Below are positions 22,300 through 33,710 of a DNA stretch of 64,000 bases, piece after piece (position 1 is the first letter of the stretch; every line of letters begins with the position of its first letter). A program made the translations under genes and the position numbers. Origin of the DNA: Thermothielavioides terrestris NRRL 8126 (taxonomy: Eukaryota; Ascomycota; Sordariomycetes; Sordariales; Chaetomiaceae); the NCBI RefSeq assembly GCF_000226115.1, contig NC_016458.1:496001-560000 (forward strand), written 5' to 3'. The notes under the pieces are model-generated. The model ran no database searches. It was not told the DNA's origin and saw only the letters and a list, made by a program, of their open reading frames with translations.

Positions 22300-25200
22300 T
22301 ACTAAGCTATATTTGTCCTATTATAGTTATTTCTTATAGGGTAGTTAGTATATAAATATAACGTTTTCCCTTTCGCCTTCTATTCGATATTGGCCTATCG
22401 TTGTATCGTATATCTCCCTATTTCCGTTTGAACTTATTGAGTATAACGGTGTCTAAGAAGTTCTCTAGAGGCTCCTATATTAGTTTGTTGTAACCTACCT
22501 ACTTAACGTATATATCGTAGTTCTTCCCTTTCCCTTTTATATTCTAAGCTTTAAGGATCGCCTCTACCCTATGCTTCTACTATAGGACGCCCTCCTTCGA
22601 TATAACTTATATAGGGTCTAGCCACTTATCTATAACCTTTTACAAAGAGAGCGGATTAGAGGCCGCTCGCTTAACTAGATTAATATAGAAGGTCGGGTAT
22701 AGGCTATATAGCATATCGAGTGTTATTGTCAAAGGAGTAGGTATAGTAATTACCTTATACTTAGCGTTTAGCTAATCAAGTTTTTTACTAGGGCGGTTCG
22801 TCTTTATATTGTATAGGGAGAGCTATACCTTGTCCTTTACCTTGAACTGTTCGACTAGATAGTAGGAACGGTTTATATTTACCTACTGCCATTGCTATAT
22901 ATATACGATAGTAGCTTGTATCTACTCTATCTCCTCCTTTAAGTGGCGTAGGAATTGAGCGGTACAACCCTTTAGGGACGCTATAGACGTTGTTAAGATC
23001 GTAATAAGCTATATAGGGCTTATATCGAACCTATAGAGGAGGTAGTTTAGGCTTACCCCGATTATAGATAAGTCCTTATTATTAAGTGTAAACTGATAAG
23101 CTAGGAGGTGCTTAGGCTAGTTGTATTATATAAAGGAGACGAAGATCTAGAGGATCGCCTATACTTCCTAATTGACCTACTTTATACCCCTATCTGTCTA
23201 GGGATAGTAAGAGGTCGATAGGAGCTGCTCTACCCCTATTGCCTTATATAGTATAGTCTAGAACCTACTTAGCTAGTCCGACCTATAGTTGGTTATAATC
23301 TAGGTCGGGAACCTATAGAAGCGCTACTAGACGTCGTAGAACTATAGAGTGTACTTCTCTACTCCTATTAAGTATATAGCTTCGAGCTATATATATTTAG
23401 AAAGGCGGTTGGTAATTACTATAAGGTAGCGAGGCGCCTTCCTATTTCTTATAGGGAGGTCGGTTATAAAGTCGATAGAGATCTGTTTCTAAAAGTGGTT
23501 AGGAATAGGCAAGGGCTGTAAAAGCCTTTAACACAACTGTCTAGAGATCTTGCTTTGGCGGCACTGGTTATAGTTTTAGATAAACCGCTTTATATTGGAT
23601 GATATAAGGTCCCAATGGTAATCCCTTTAGAATATCTTAAATAGCCTATTATAGCCTAGGTACCCTAATATAGTCGAATTATAGATCTGTTAAATGATTA
23701 TAGTAGTTAGAGGCTCTTATATAGGGAGCTAGAGCTAGCTATAGAATAGGAGTGCGCCTTATATATTAAAGGAATAGTCTATAATCTAGGTCTATACTAT
23801 ATTCGCCTCCTTTAGAAACTTCTAGGCCCTATTGTAAATAGCTTAGAGCTAATGAGTATAGTGTTTGTCTTCGACAATACCCTTGTCCTATAGGGTAGCT
23901 AGTTGCTTATCTTCGAAGAGTGTCTCTTCTATAGGTAGCCTAGCCTCCTCCTATATACTAGTCTAGTATACCTTGATTAGAGGGAGTAGCTAGGTAATAC
24001 GCTAGCTATCCTTAGGCTCGTCCTATTTACATTGGGAGAGTATATCTAGGTACGAGGCCTAGGATCCTAGTCGATACTTTAGCTCAAAGTTGAATAAGGA
24101 GAACGTCTTCGCCTATTAGGCCTACTATTTACTGATTAAATATAGCTAGGAGAAGTATTTGAGGTTCTTATAATTAGTTAGGATAGTAAAGAGGGCTACT
24201 ATACTCTAAAGCTCTATCGACTAGGCCTTAAAATAAGAGATAATAGCTAATAGCTCCTTATTATAGATAGTATAGTTATATTTGGCTAGGCTTAGTTTCG
24301 TAGAATAGTAGGCTATAGGGTAAAGAACCTTGTCCTCTCTCTACTAGGACAAATATCTGCCTAGTGCTATACTAGAATAGTCCGCTTCTACGATCGTCTC
24401 TCTCTTAGGATCCTACTGAGCAAGGATCGGCTTTGATATAAACGTAGCCTTAAGTACGTCGAAGGCGTCTTATTCCTCTTTGCCCTAGCGGAACAGAACA
24501 TTCTTATAGGTAAGGCGTATCAATAGGGCCGCCTTTTTAGAGAAGTTAGGGATAAAGTTGCGATAGAAGTTAGCGAATCTAAGGAAGCTTTATACTCCTT
24601 GGACCCTATAGGGCGCCTTCTATTCGTAGATAGCCTTGATCTTCTTAGGGTTAGGGCAGATATAGACTCCTACCTCTACAATGTACCCTAGGTACTTGAC
24701 CTCCTTTACTATAAAGGCGTATTTCTTAAGGTCTAGGTTGAGACCTATATCCCTTAGTCTATAGAGGACTTTATATACCTTCCTTATATAGTCCTTCTAG
24801 CTCCTGCTCGAATATACCTAGATATCGTCGAGGTATATCGTTATATAGTCTCCTAGTATTAGACTAAGGGCGTTGTTGATATATCTTTAGAATATTATAG
24901 GAGTATTTATAAGCTCGAAGGGGTAAACTAGCTATTCGAATAGTCTAAACCTTATACGAAACGCTATAAGGTGCTCGTCCCCCTTAGCTATCCGGATACA
25001 GTAGAACGTGGCCCTAACGTCTAGCTTCGTAAGCCATTTAGCTCTAGCTAGGGACCGAAGAGTCTCCTTAATTAGGGGAAGCGGGTACTAGTCTTGCTTA
25101 GTGATCTTGTTTAGGGCTTAGTAGTCTATATAAAACCTCTATCCTCCTCCTAGCTTCTTTATAAGAAGGACGAGGGTAGCTACTAATAAGGAGCTTACCT

Positions 25201-27250
25201 AGATCTATCTCTTATCTATTAGGTCTACAACCTACTTTTAAATCTCTAAGAGGTAGTCCCTTAGTATATTATATAAAGGCTCCTAAGGGAGTTTAGGAGG
25301 TTTCCTATCTAGGCCTATCTTAAGGCGAATGTAATAGTCGGCTTTCCTCTAATAGGGAGGTAAGCTATTCGCCTTTTCTTTGTCGAAAAGATTAGCGAAG
25401 TCGTATAGCTCCTTCGGCAAGGCGACCCTCGGGTCTAGGTTGGCCTAGGGCTAGGAGATAGCTATTTCTAGGATAGTAGTTATCTTATAGATACTAGTGA
25501 CGAGGAATATATCCTAGGTCCCTTTAGACTTCTTCTTCTATACTCTATAGGCTAGGCCTATAAACACTATATCTATAATTTAGGTAGTATTAGTCTTCTT
25601 CTAATATAAAGAGTATTCATATATCTATAATCCCCTTTACGAATTGACAGTAAGGACCCTATTAGTAGAGTCTAGTGTAATTCTACAATAGTTTATCTAG
25701 AGGAGCCTTAAGATAACGTTATAGGCTAGCCCTAAGACTATATAGAATATAGTAGCACTTATCTATCTATCGATATCCATTGTAATATAGGCGATATATA
25801 TAATCTTCTTTATAATTTATACCCCTTTGACAACAACGCTTAGGGTATAGGGGGTCGGTAGACTCGTCTACTTAATCTTTAATCTCTGATATACCCTTTC
25901 GCTAATAGCTCTATAGCTCTAGTACCTATTGTCCATTTATATATTTATAAAACTAAAGGAGTTTAGGAAGACTAGGATAAGGAAGAGGGGTTTATCCATT
26001 CTCTTTCTAATCTCTATAAACTTATTCTATAAGTGGTTAGGTCCTTTCGGCCCTTATATAGGACTTTGTATAGGGGCTACTCTTTTCCTTCCTCCTCCTT
26101 GGAGGAGGAGTCCTCCTCTACCTAGTCCTTGGCCTTCAATTTATTGATATCGATTTAAGGAACTAGCCTCTTAGCCAAGGCGAAGGGATAGGCGGCTACA
26201 AAGTGACCTTAGTACCTATAACGGATATAGGCCCTAGCCTACTAATATACTATATATACCTTGTCATTTACCTACTTCGCCTATAGTGTATTCGCACTTT
26301 GTTTTTCCTTCTCTTTACTACTACTTTCCTCTACGACCCTTGTTGACTCCCCCCTAGACGGGGGTAGTATAGGCTACGTTGATCCTAGTCATCGGTATAT
26401 CTCTATCTATATCCTTCTCTATATCTATATTAGGCCTAGGCCGCTTGCCCCACTATCGCTAGGGCTTCTCCTCTATAGCAAAGGCCTCTAGGTCGATAGC
26501 GATCTTATAGTACCTCGCGATAGCTATAGTATAATCGTTCTATAGGACCCCCCAACCTACTATATTGTACTTCAACTTTAAGGAGAGGCATTGTTATAGC
26601 TTAATAAGCTATATCTCGTCGCTCTAATTAAGTCCTCTAGCCTTCGATAGCTTCGCTTCGAAGCGAACAATAAAGGAGGAGAACAGCTCGTTGTCTCTTT
26701 AGCGAAGTATATCTAGCTCTATTAAGGCTATAATCTGCTTATAGAAGTCTATATAGATCGTTGTAAAGTACTCAAGGAACGCTCCTAGATCGTAGTTGTA
26801 GCTAGGCCCTCTAGATTCGTAGAAGGCTACGACCTTGGCCTAGACCCCTTAGCTAAGGTTACCCTAGACGAACACCTATTGGTCGTAGGAGCCCCCGATA
26901 AAGTCCTAGTCTACTACTAGGATATACGCTATCGTAGCCTTCTAGGTAGCGAAGAGCTCCTTTTTACTATCGAAGGGTTGTCCTATAAAGAGGCGCTTCC
27001 GCTATGTCCTAGGGGCGATCGTAGCTACAACGTCGGCTATTAGAACCAGGGTATTGGCCGCTATAGCGGCGTTTATAGTTTAGGCTATAGTAATCTAGGC
27101 TACATAGAGTTCTTCGATAGTTACGTTCTAACGAGCGATCGTCTCTTATAGGTGCTGAAAGTGCTTACGAACCTAATCTAGGTCTAGAGCTTATAGGATG
27201 CTAGAGTGGTTTATAGTGGTATCTGGTCCGCTCGGTGCTAGCGTCGAGAC
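22300..27250 (-). pseudogene. Gypsy gag-pol, broken
   Basis: Approximate extent of recognisable gypsy coding on the minus strand: gag with a CCHC-to-YYHY knuckle (26185-26235), reverse transcriptase and RNase H (about 25400-24000), an integrase zinc-finger region with QCRQSK and the core D (about 23600-22700). Many in-frame stops, mostly TAG. No protein could be made. Confidence 0.75.
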
Positions 27251-27318
27251 GTTAGGCGTACTTATCTCGTCTACGCTTAGAAGTAGCGAATGCTCTATCG
27301 GTATAAAGGTAGTTGAAC

Positions 27319-27568
27319 TGTAACGTACTAGCTTTATAGCATTCTATAGACAAGCGTACAATGTTCTATTCAACTACCTTAAGGAAAAGAAAAGAAGAAG
27401 TATAGGCTATAGTCCTTATGCGTAGAGTTTTTAGGGGCTCGCGGAGTGGATTTAGGCCAACGTTATTCCGGGCACGAGGCGGGCCCGCCACGGGGCCGCC
27501 CCGGGGCCGCCGCGGATCCTGGGCGCAGCCCCCACATACCTAGCCCGGGTATAGCCCGGTCTATAACA
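27319..27568 (-). repeat. Gypsy LTR, right copy (5' LTR of element)
   Basis: 250 bp. Its right-hand 120 bp is GC-rich and nearly unmutated (GGCCCGCCACGGGGCCGCC), while the equivalent part of the left copy has T and A at many CpG/CpA sites. Confidence 0.9.
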
Positions 27569-27573
27569 AGATA
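27569..27573. repeat. Target-site duplication AGATA (right)
   Basis: Matches 19992-19996. Confidence 0.9.
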
Positions 27574-30110
27574 CTATTATAGTAAAAGGCGATACTATAG
27601 GCACCTTCCTAGAGTTCTAATATCCAACTCCTCCGCCTACTCCGCTAAGCGCCTTGATTATAGCTACCTTCCTAGGTTCACGTTCACCCAAAGCCTCTAA
27701 AGGAGCATTCCAACTATAGGAGGCCGCCTTTAATATAGGAATATTAGGCCTTAGAGCTACCGAATATAGATACTTAAGGAGGGTCCTTCGTATAGAGGAA
27801 GAGAGAGAAGAACTTGCCTAAAAGAGTAAAAAGAAGGCTAAGAAGGTAGTCGATACTATTAAAAAGGAAGATAGCGGCACTAAAAGGATCTCCTAAGAAG
27901 AAGTCGATCACCTATAGAAAGAAGGTAAGCTTAGATCTATCTACTAGTCGATGCTCTCGCCTATACCTCGATAGTACTCTAAATTTAAAGATCACCTACT
28001 AGGCCAACTGTTCCTAGAAGCTAAACGCAATTATCTCTAAAGCTACGAAGCAATAGGCTCCTAGGAAGAGATTCGCTACTATAATAAAGAGGTCTAAAGT
28101 AAGTAGATCCTAGATTGTATATAGGTATATATCTATATATTCAATAAAAGTAGGTACTTCGTTAAATATAAAGCGAAGCTAGTAGTATATAGCGATTAGC
28201 AAAAGAAGAGGTTTGCTAAAGAGAACTATATAGCTAGACTCGCTATATAATCCTTTAGAATAGTGCTTACTACTATAGCAAGGTTCGACTTAGAACTAAA
28301 GTAGTTTAATATAGTCAACGCTTTTGTCAACGTAAAGATCAATAAGGATATTTATATAGTGGATTAGGGTGATAGGCTACCTAGATATAGGGGGACCTAG
28401 TTTTTCTGCTTTTCTATTTGTCTTAGAGCGTTATATTTGTTGTTAGGGGGTCTAGCCCTCTGATTATATATATTTAAGTAGGCTAAGCCTATCTTCTTTA
28501 TTATTAAGTAAGACATTAAGCAGTTATTAATATACGTTCGTTGACACTACGTTGGTGGTCCTCCTTCTTCTAGGAAGGCTATTGAGCCTCTCCTTTCGTT
28601 GTTCTACCTTTGTCTAGACGATAGGCATTCGAGCTGTTGAGCTCTGACTATATTCTTATTGTCTTTTGTCTTTCTGCTATATCCCACTAGACGTATCTGA
28701 GCTACGTGTCTTCCCTTTAGGAGACATCCTTCCTACCACTCGATACGCACTATCTTCATCCGTCCAGAGGTACACTACATTCCTTTAGGAGCTATCTCGT
28801 GCGCCTGATCCTAGGTGTGGTGGGGTAGGTTGGTGTAGAGGTTTTACACCATTTCAATAGAGATACTATATAGCTATTGTAAGCTAGGAACTATCTTAAA
28901 GCTAAAGAAGGCGCTCTATAGCCTATAAAAGTCTCCTCTCCTCTAGTAACAAGAGCTAATGGCTACCCTAAGGAACTTAGGGTTCTAGGCTATACTATAA
29001 AAGCCCTATATTATAATGAATAAAGGTATTATTATCTTCTTCTATATAGATAATATCGTCTTCGTTTACTAGAAGATAGATCAATACTAAGCTAACAAAG
29101 TGATTAGCTAGCTATAAGAAAAGTATAAACTTATAGGAGGAGATAACCTCCTATAGTTCTTAGATATAGAGATTTATTACGATTATAAGAGGCGTTTAAT
29201 TTAGCTTAGCTAGACAGTATATATTAAGAAGATTGTAAGGTTAGCCTAGGAAGAAGGAGAGCTAGAGACTCTAATAGCTAAGGGCGAACTACTCCTATAT
29301 AACGATATTACTAGCTATAGCTCTGTTGAACTCTATTAAAGGAAAGTCGGCTTAATCCTATATATAGCCGTCAATATACGCCTAGACATTGCCTTTATAG
29401 CCTCTAAGCTTATATAGTTCAATTAGAACCTAGGACTAGAATACCACTGTATAGCTAATCAAGTATTATAATACCTTTATCGAACGAGGTTCTAGGCCCT
29501 CTAGCTAGGAGGAGGAGATATCCTAATTATAGCTAGCGATACTAGCTTCGCTAATAATAGTATCGATTGTAAAAGCTTATAAGGTTACACTATTATCCTA
29601 TTTAAAGGGCTAATCGCCTAGCGAACTAATAAGTAGGATATAGTAACTATATCGACTATAGAGGCAGAGTTATTAGTACTTATATAGGTAGTAAAAGAAG
29701 GTATATTCCTTTAACGCCTATTGGAGGTACTAGAGATCTATCTAGATAACAAGATACTATCGATCTAATATAATAACAAGTAGACGATTTAGCTAATCAA
29801 CGCTAAGATACCTATACTATAGACAAAGCTAAGATACGTCGACATTTATAACCATTAGCTATACTAAGAAGCTTAGAACAAGAGGGTTAGCGTAGATTAT
29901 ATACCTTTGAACTAGATGTTGGCCAACGGTCTAACGAAGGCGTTAGAACTAGAGCCCTATAGGAAGTTTATAGAAATGCTTAATCTAATGGATATCTAGG
30001 CCCTTATCGAAATCCGTGCCTATTAGGTGGCGTAGAAGGAAGAAATATAGGGCTAGAAGAAGGCTCTAGCTAAACAGAAAGTTCGGTTTATAATATGATA
30101 TATAGGATTA
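27574..30110 (+). pseudogene. Copia reverse transcriptase and RNase H half, broken
   Basis: Continuation of the copia polyprotein after the gypsy element. Reverse transcriptase begins about 28090, is interrupted at 28360-28856 by a further insert and resumes with TILKLKKALYSL (about 28887). YIDNIVFVY stands at the YVDD catalytic site with Asp-to-Asn. RNase H follows (ASDTSFANN at about 29530, STIEAELLVL at about 29660). Frequent TAG/TAA stops. Confidence 0.8.
28356..28860. mobile_element. 497-bp LTR-like insert with ATAG duplication
   Basis: A 497-bp sequence (28360-28856) begins TGGATTAGGG and ends CCATTTCA, flanked by ATAG on both sides (28356-28359, 28857-28860). It has no similarity to reverse transcriptase. 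Removing it with one ATAG joins copia coding in frame across the gap (DIYI to YCKLGTILK). Its TG...CA ends and size suggest a solo LTR of another family. Neither a second copy nor internal coding is in the window, so the class is inferred. Confidence 0.65.
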
Positions 30111-30253
30111 AGAAGGGCAAGCGCACTAGGCTCGGTGGATTAGGGCGAAGGCGGAAGGACCTCAACACTATAGAATTGCTAGATTAGGAAGGACGTAGTA
30201 TTGGGAATAGCTTTATAGATTACTGGATTTGGTAGGCTAGAGCCGGAGGCTCG

Positions 30254-30266
30254 ACCTAGGGGGGTG
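30254..30266 (+). promoter_or_regulatory. Polypurine tract of copia element
   Basis: GACCTAGGGGGGTG-like purine run ending immediately before the 3' LTR. It is matched almost exactly by the first bases of the window. Confidence 0.65.
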
Positions 30267-30476
30267 TGTTAGAACTAGCCTAGCCTAGGGTAGCGGGCCG
30301 GCCTACTGAGATTAGGATCTACCGGCTTGATACCCAACTGCCACCTAAGACAGGGCTCCTGATTAGGAGAACTCTCCTACAATACAACATCTTCAATACC
30401 ACGATTGATCCCAGTTATATGCATTGCTTGCATTGTAATAGCTTCATCTTCCTAAGCCTGCGTAGCAGTTCCAACA
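30267..30476 (+). repeat. Copia 3' LTR
   Basis: 210 bp, TGTTAGAACT...AGTTCCAACA. Its right half keeps G and C at sites such as ATGCATTGCTTGCAT that read ATACATTACTTACAT in the 5' LTR. Confidence 0.92.
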
Positions 30477-30481
30477 AGAGT
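30477..30481. repeat. Target-site duplication AGAGT (right)
   Basis: Matches 16363-16367. Confidence 0.9.
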
Positions 30482-31681
30482 ACCAACAGTATAGACAGAA
30501 GCATAGACAAATCTTACTGCAGGCCGGCATATGCCACAACAATCAGGAGGGGCCTAAGAGTCACTCGGTGTCTGCTCATCCAGACCAGAATTCAATGGGG
30601 GGCACAAGAATGTCATCAACGAGATGCGAGGCAACGTTTCTTGCAACTCGGTTCTGATTTACACTGCAACAGGGACACTAGGCGCTTAATTACTGCGTTC
30701 ACTGCACTTAACTTGGGGGATGCTACGGTATGCTGCGAGGAGCCCGCCAGAGCATAGGGTTGGAAGTTGACTCGGAACAGTAACCGCAAGTGGCAAATGT
30801 TGTATGTACGGATTATTCTGTTGAATGCCGTAGATCTCCATATCGTGCCCCTGGAAACAGTTGGTCTCGAGTCCCCAGGCCCCTGGCCAGGGCACCAGGG
30901 CCCGCAGGGCCGGGGTCGTCGGCCATGCGCCACCACGAGGGGCCGTGCCGAAGTCTCGCATTTTCGGCCCAGCCCTACGAGTGCGATCCGACAAATAAGA
31001 TTGTCCCAACGGATCCGAGCATCGCATTACCTGCAGGAAGGCGATTGGTGTGGCTACGGGGTACAGAGGCAAACTATTCCGTATTCTGTTCACTACTGTG
31101 AATGTACCAGGCATACATGATACGCATCATCCATCATCACAATGCCACATCAGGTTTGCACCTCGCCAGGGCATCAGAAGTACACTCTTCTGCGGCGGTT
31201 AACTCTAAAGCTGAGTTGTCCTCACATGGACGGGAGAACCATCCAAGCCCGTGCTCAATCCTCGTCTCTCTTTCCGCGGTGTATCGCCTTCCGGAACTTG
31301 TTACACGAACTACTCAGTACATACACTAGTGTACATGTGTAAGTTGCCACCCCTGGCCGCCAGGGTGGCTGGTCGCGGCTGTCCTGCAAGCCGTGGGCGC
31401 GGAACGGGTCTGCTGCAACGCTGGTCCGCCTGGGTCGGAGACCCGGGGGGAGAGTGTGCAACGGCGGCACCCCGCGACCACGGCCTTGTTTGCGGTTTCT
31501 GCTCTTCCACGCTTCTTCCTCAGTTTCAAATCTCAAGATCTCACGGCGCGACACAACCTGCGCAACCAGCGCCGCTCCCCGGATAGCCAGGGCCGCCGTG
31601 CCACGAGTGCTCGACAGTTGATGACTTGTGTCTGCTGAATTCGCATTCCGGTCTTTTCAACCGTTCTCCCTCCCGATCGTG
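30482..31681. other. Intergenic between repeat island and kelch gene
   Basis: Base composition returns to normal right after the target-site duplication. Overlapping open frames on both strands show no domains. The TACACTAGTGTA palindrome (31322-31333) lies about 350 bp upstream of the kelch start codon. Confidence 0.5.
31322..31333. repeat. 12-bp palindrome TACACTAGTGTA, copy 2
   Basis: Identical to 9694-9705. It lies in a longer imperfect palindrome context (TACATACACTAGTGTACATGT). Confidence 0.8.
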
Positions 31682-33710
31682 ATGCGCTCCGAGGGCTCGC
31701 CGTGGGGCTTGCTCGTCGCCCTTCTCGGGTCGGTTGCGGCAGCAGGACTGTCGGATGTCCCGTCGCCCGAGAACTATCTCCGCAAGGCCACCGCGTCTGG
31801 TTCGTTCCCTCCTTTGTTGCTAGCGTGCGGGCAAGACGGGCAAAAGAAACGTAGTGCTGACCTGCGAGAAGCAACGCTCATCGGCAACTATGTCTACATC
31901 GACGGGGGCGAGATTGCGCAGCTCGTCGACGGGAAGGTCCCGTCTTTTCGGACGACGAATCAAGGTACGTCATCAAGCAGGAGGTGGATTGGACGGTAAC
32001 GGAGTTTGCTGGAAGCGTGCTGACCGCGTTTCCGTCCTTCCTTCAGTAAACTCGACGCTTTCCATCGACATGTCCAAGTCATGGAACGCCTCCACCGTCG
32101 TGCAGCGCACAATAGACCGACCCTGGTGGTCAAAAGTCAACCAAGTCATCTGGACGAACCATGAAGCAGGTACCTTCTACGTCTGGGGCGGCAAGTGGAT
32201 TTGGGGAGACAATATGACAAAGAACGAGCTGTGGAAGTTCACCCCCGATGGCAAGGGCGCGGGGACCTGGTCCATCGAGCCCCCAGCCAATGCGGACTTG
32301 TTTAACGGCCTGCACGAGTCCGAGTTTGGGGCCTACGCCAACACCAACGATACGGGATTCGTAATCGGAGGCATTGCTTCGGGCTGGACGGAATACGGCC
32401 GCGCGTCCACCTCGGTGCTGCCGGGGATGGTCACCTTCAACATGCAGACGAACGTCTGGCAGAACGGCACTACGGCCTTCAGCCCCTTCGGCACGCTGGC
32501 CGGCGCCAGAGCCCACTACATCCCGACCTTCGGCCCCAACGGCCTGGTCATGGTCCTCGGCGGCCAGTCGCACTCGCTTGTCGGCGACCCGGACTGGTCC
32601 GCCGCGACGCCCTACGACCTGCGCAACCTGACGTTTTTCGACCCGCAGACGAAGAAGCAGTACTGGCAGGCCACGACCGGCAGCATTCCCCCATTTCCGC
32701 GGACCTTCTTCTGCCTCGCCGGGTTTCAGAACACCGACGGGGGCTACGAGATGTGCGTAATCACTCCCCCACGTCATGCATGTTTCATAGTTGGAAACTA
32801 ACGATATGCCCCCTAGCTTGCTAGCGGGAGGCTCGAACGAGCGCGACAAGTTCCTGTACCAGGACACGTACATCCTCAGCCTTCCGGGATTCGTATGGGT
32901 CAAGGCGGCGGACTCGCCGTCGGGCAAGCGCAGGGACGCCGCCTGCGTGTCTGTGGGCAACCGCCAAGTGCTGAGCATAGGCGGCACCGACGGCACCTGG
33001 ACCGACCCAGATCCCGCTCCGCAGGGGCTTCAGCTGTTCGACATGACCGAGATGCAGTGGAAGTACTCGTACGACGCCAACGCTGCCGCCTACGAGAGGC
33101 CCGCTGACCTCGCGGTCTGGTACAAGAACGGGTAGGTAGGCCCGCTCGGACAGCACGTCTGTCCCCGATCGACTCGCTAACAAGCAAAACAAAGCTCGTT
33201 TGACGCAGTACAATGGACATCCGATGAGGTCCGGCAGCTGTTCACAGTCAAGTCAACCAATGGCAGTATGTACCATCCCCGGTCCGAGTGTGCCGGCAAT
33301 CTCAACTGACAGAACTCCCAGGCTCCGGCTCCGGCTCCGATTCGTCGAGCTCCCCTTCAGCGACGACCAAGTCCACCCCTGTCGGCGCCATCGCCGGAGG
33401 AGTCGTGGGAGGCGTGGCCGGCTTGGCCATCATAGGCGCCGTAGCCTGGCTGATGATCCGGCGCAAGAGAAGCCAGCAGCAACTCAACGTAACCGACGGC
33501 AACGGAGACTTCGCGGGATACCACGACGGATATTACGCCGCCGAACCAAAACCTGAGCCAACAGGACCAGAGCCTAAGGGATCTGGAGCAATCGAGCTCT
33601 TCAGCGGGCGCCACCACGCTGAGCTGGGGGATAACACGGCATACGCAAGTAACCCACTCCTCGGCCAGCCCATGTCGCCCGCTGAAATGGACGCAACCCC
33701 GGCACGATAG
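31682..33710 (+). CDS. Kelch-type beta-propeller protein with C-terminal membrane anchor
   Basis: Six exons (31682-31799, 31869-31964, 32047-32752, 32817-33131, 33195-33265, 33322-33710) join in phase to 564 residues. A signal peptide (GLLVALLGSVAAAGL) leads into kelch-like blades: YVYIDGGEI, FYVWGGKWIWG, GFVIGGIASG, LVMVLGGQSHS, EILLAGGSNERD and VLSIGGTDGTW, each with the hallmark Gly-Gly. A Ser/Thr-rich stalk and one transmembrane helix (AIAGGVVGGVAGLAIIGAVAWLM, about residues 455-477) precede a short cytosolic tail starting RRKRSQQQ. The protein should sit at the cell surface or a secretory membrane, propeller outside. Ligand or role unknown. The first intron (GTTCGT donor, GCTGAC branch, GAG acceptor) is the least certain; its length is a multiple of three, so retention would not break the frame. 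Confidence 0.85.

Larger units (their letters stand above)
19997..27568 (-). mobile_element. Ty3/gypsy LTR retrotransposon nested in copia, degenerate
   Basis: 7,572 bp with 250-bp LTRs and AGATA duplications. The minus orientation is shown by a polypurine tract (reverse of TACCCCCCCCGCCCC) next to the left LTR and by minus-strand domains in gypsy order from right to left. These are a gag zinc knuckle at about 26185-26235, reverse transcriptase with YLDDI near 24830, and integrase near 23370-23590 (LLQPLPIPNHF, ISIDFITDLP). All three knuckle cysteines read as Tyr with spacing x2, x4-His-x4 intact, the expected result of G-to-A change. All frames contain many TAG/TAA stops. About 2 kb at the left (20265-22300) has no recognised domain. 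Confidence 0.93.
16368..30476 (+). mobile_element. Ty1/copia LTR retrotransposon, degenerate, with nested insertions
   Basis: The element is bounded by two 210-bp LTRs (TGTYAGAAC...TTCCAACA) and AGAGT duplications. Removing the nested gypsy element (plus AGATA) and the 497-bp insert (plus ATAG) leaves about 6.0 kb, a plausible copia size. Plus-strand frames show, in copia order, a Cys-rich gag knuckle near 17850, an integrase region near 18880-19420 (AIDRYSSII and, later, GIRIEPLAPN), reverse transcriptase (28250-29100, YIDN in place of YVDD) and RNase H (29520-29700, ASDTSFANN and ISTIEAELL). Stops are frequent, nearly all TAG or TAA explainable by C-to-T or G-to-A. No coding capacity remains. 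Confidence 0.93.

Noticed and set aside
16368..30476. CRISPR array, rRNA or bacterial-type island as explanation of the AT-rich block
   Set aside because: No regularly spaced repeats or rRNA sequence; LTRs, duplications and polyprotein motifs explain it fully.
32130..32996. Minus-strand frame opposite the kelch gene
   Set aside because: Shadow of a spliced gene with clear kelch blades and intron junctions.
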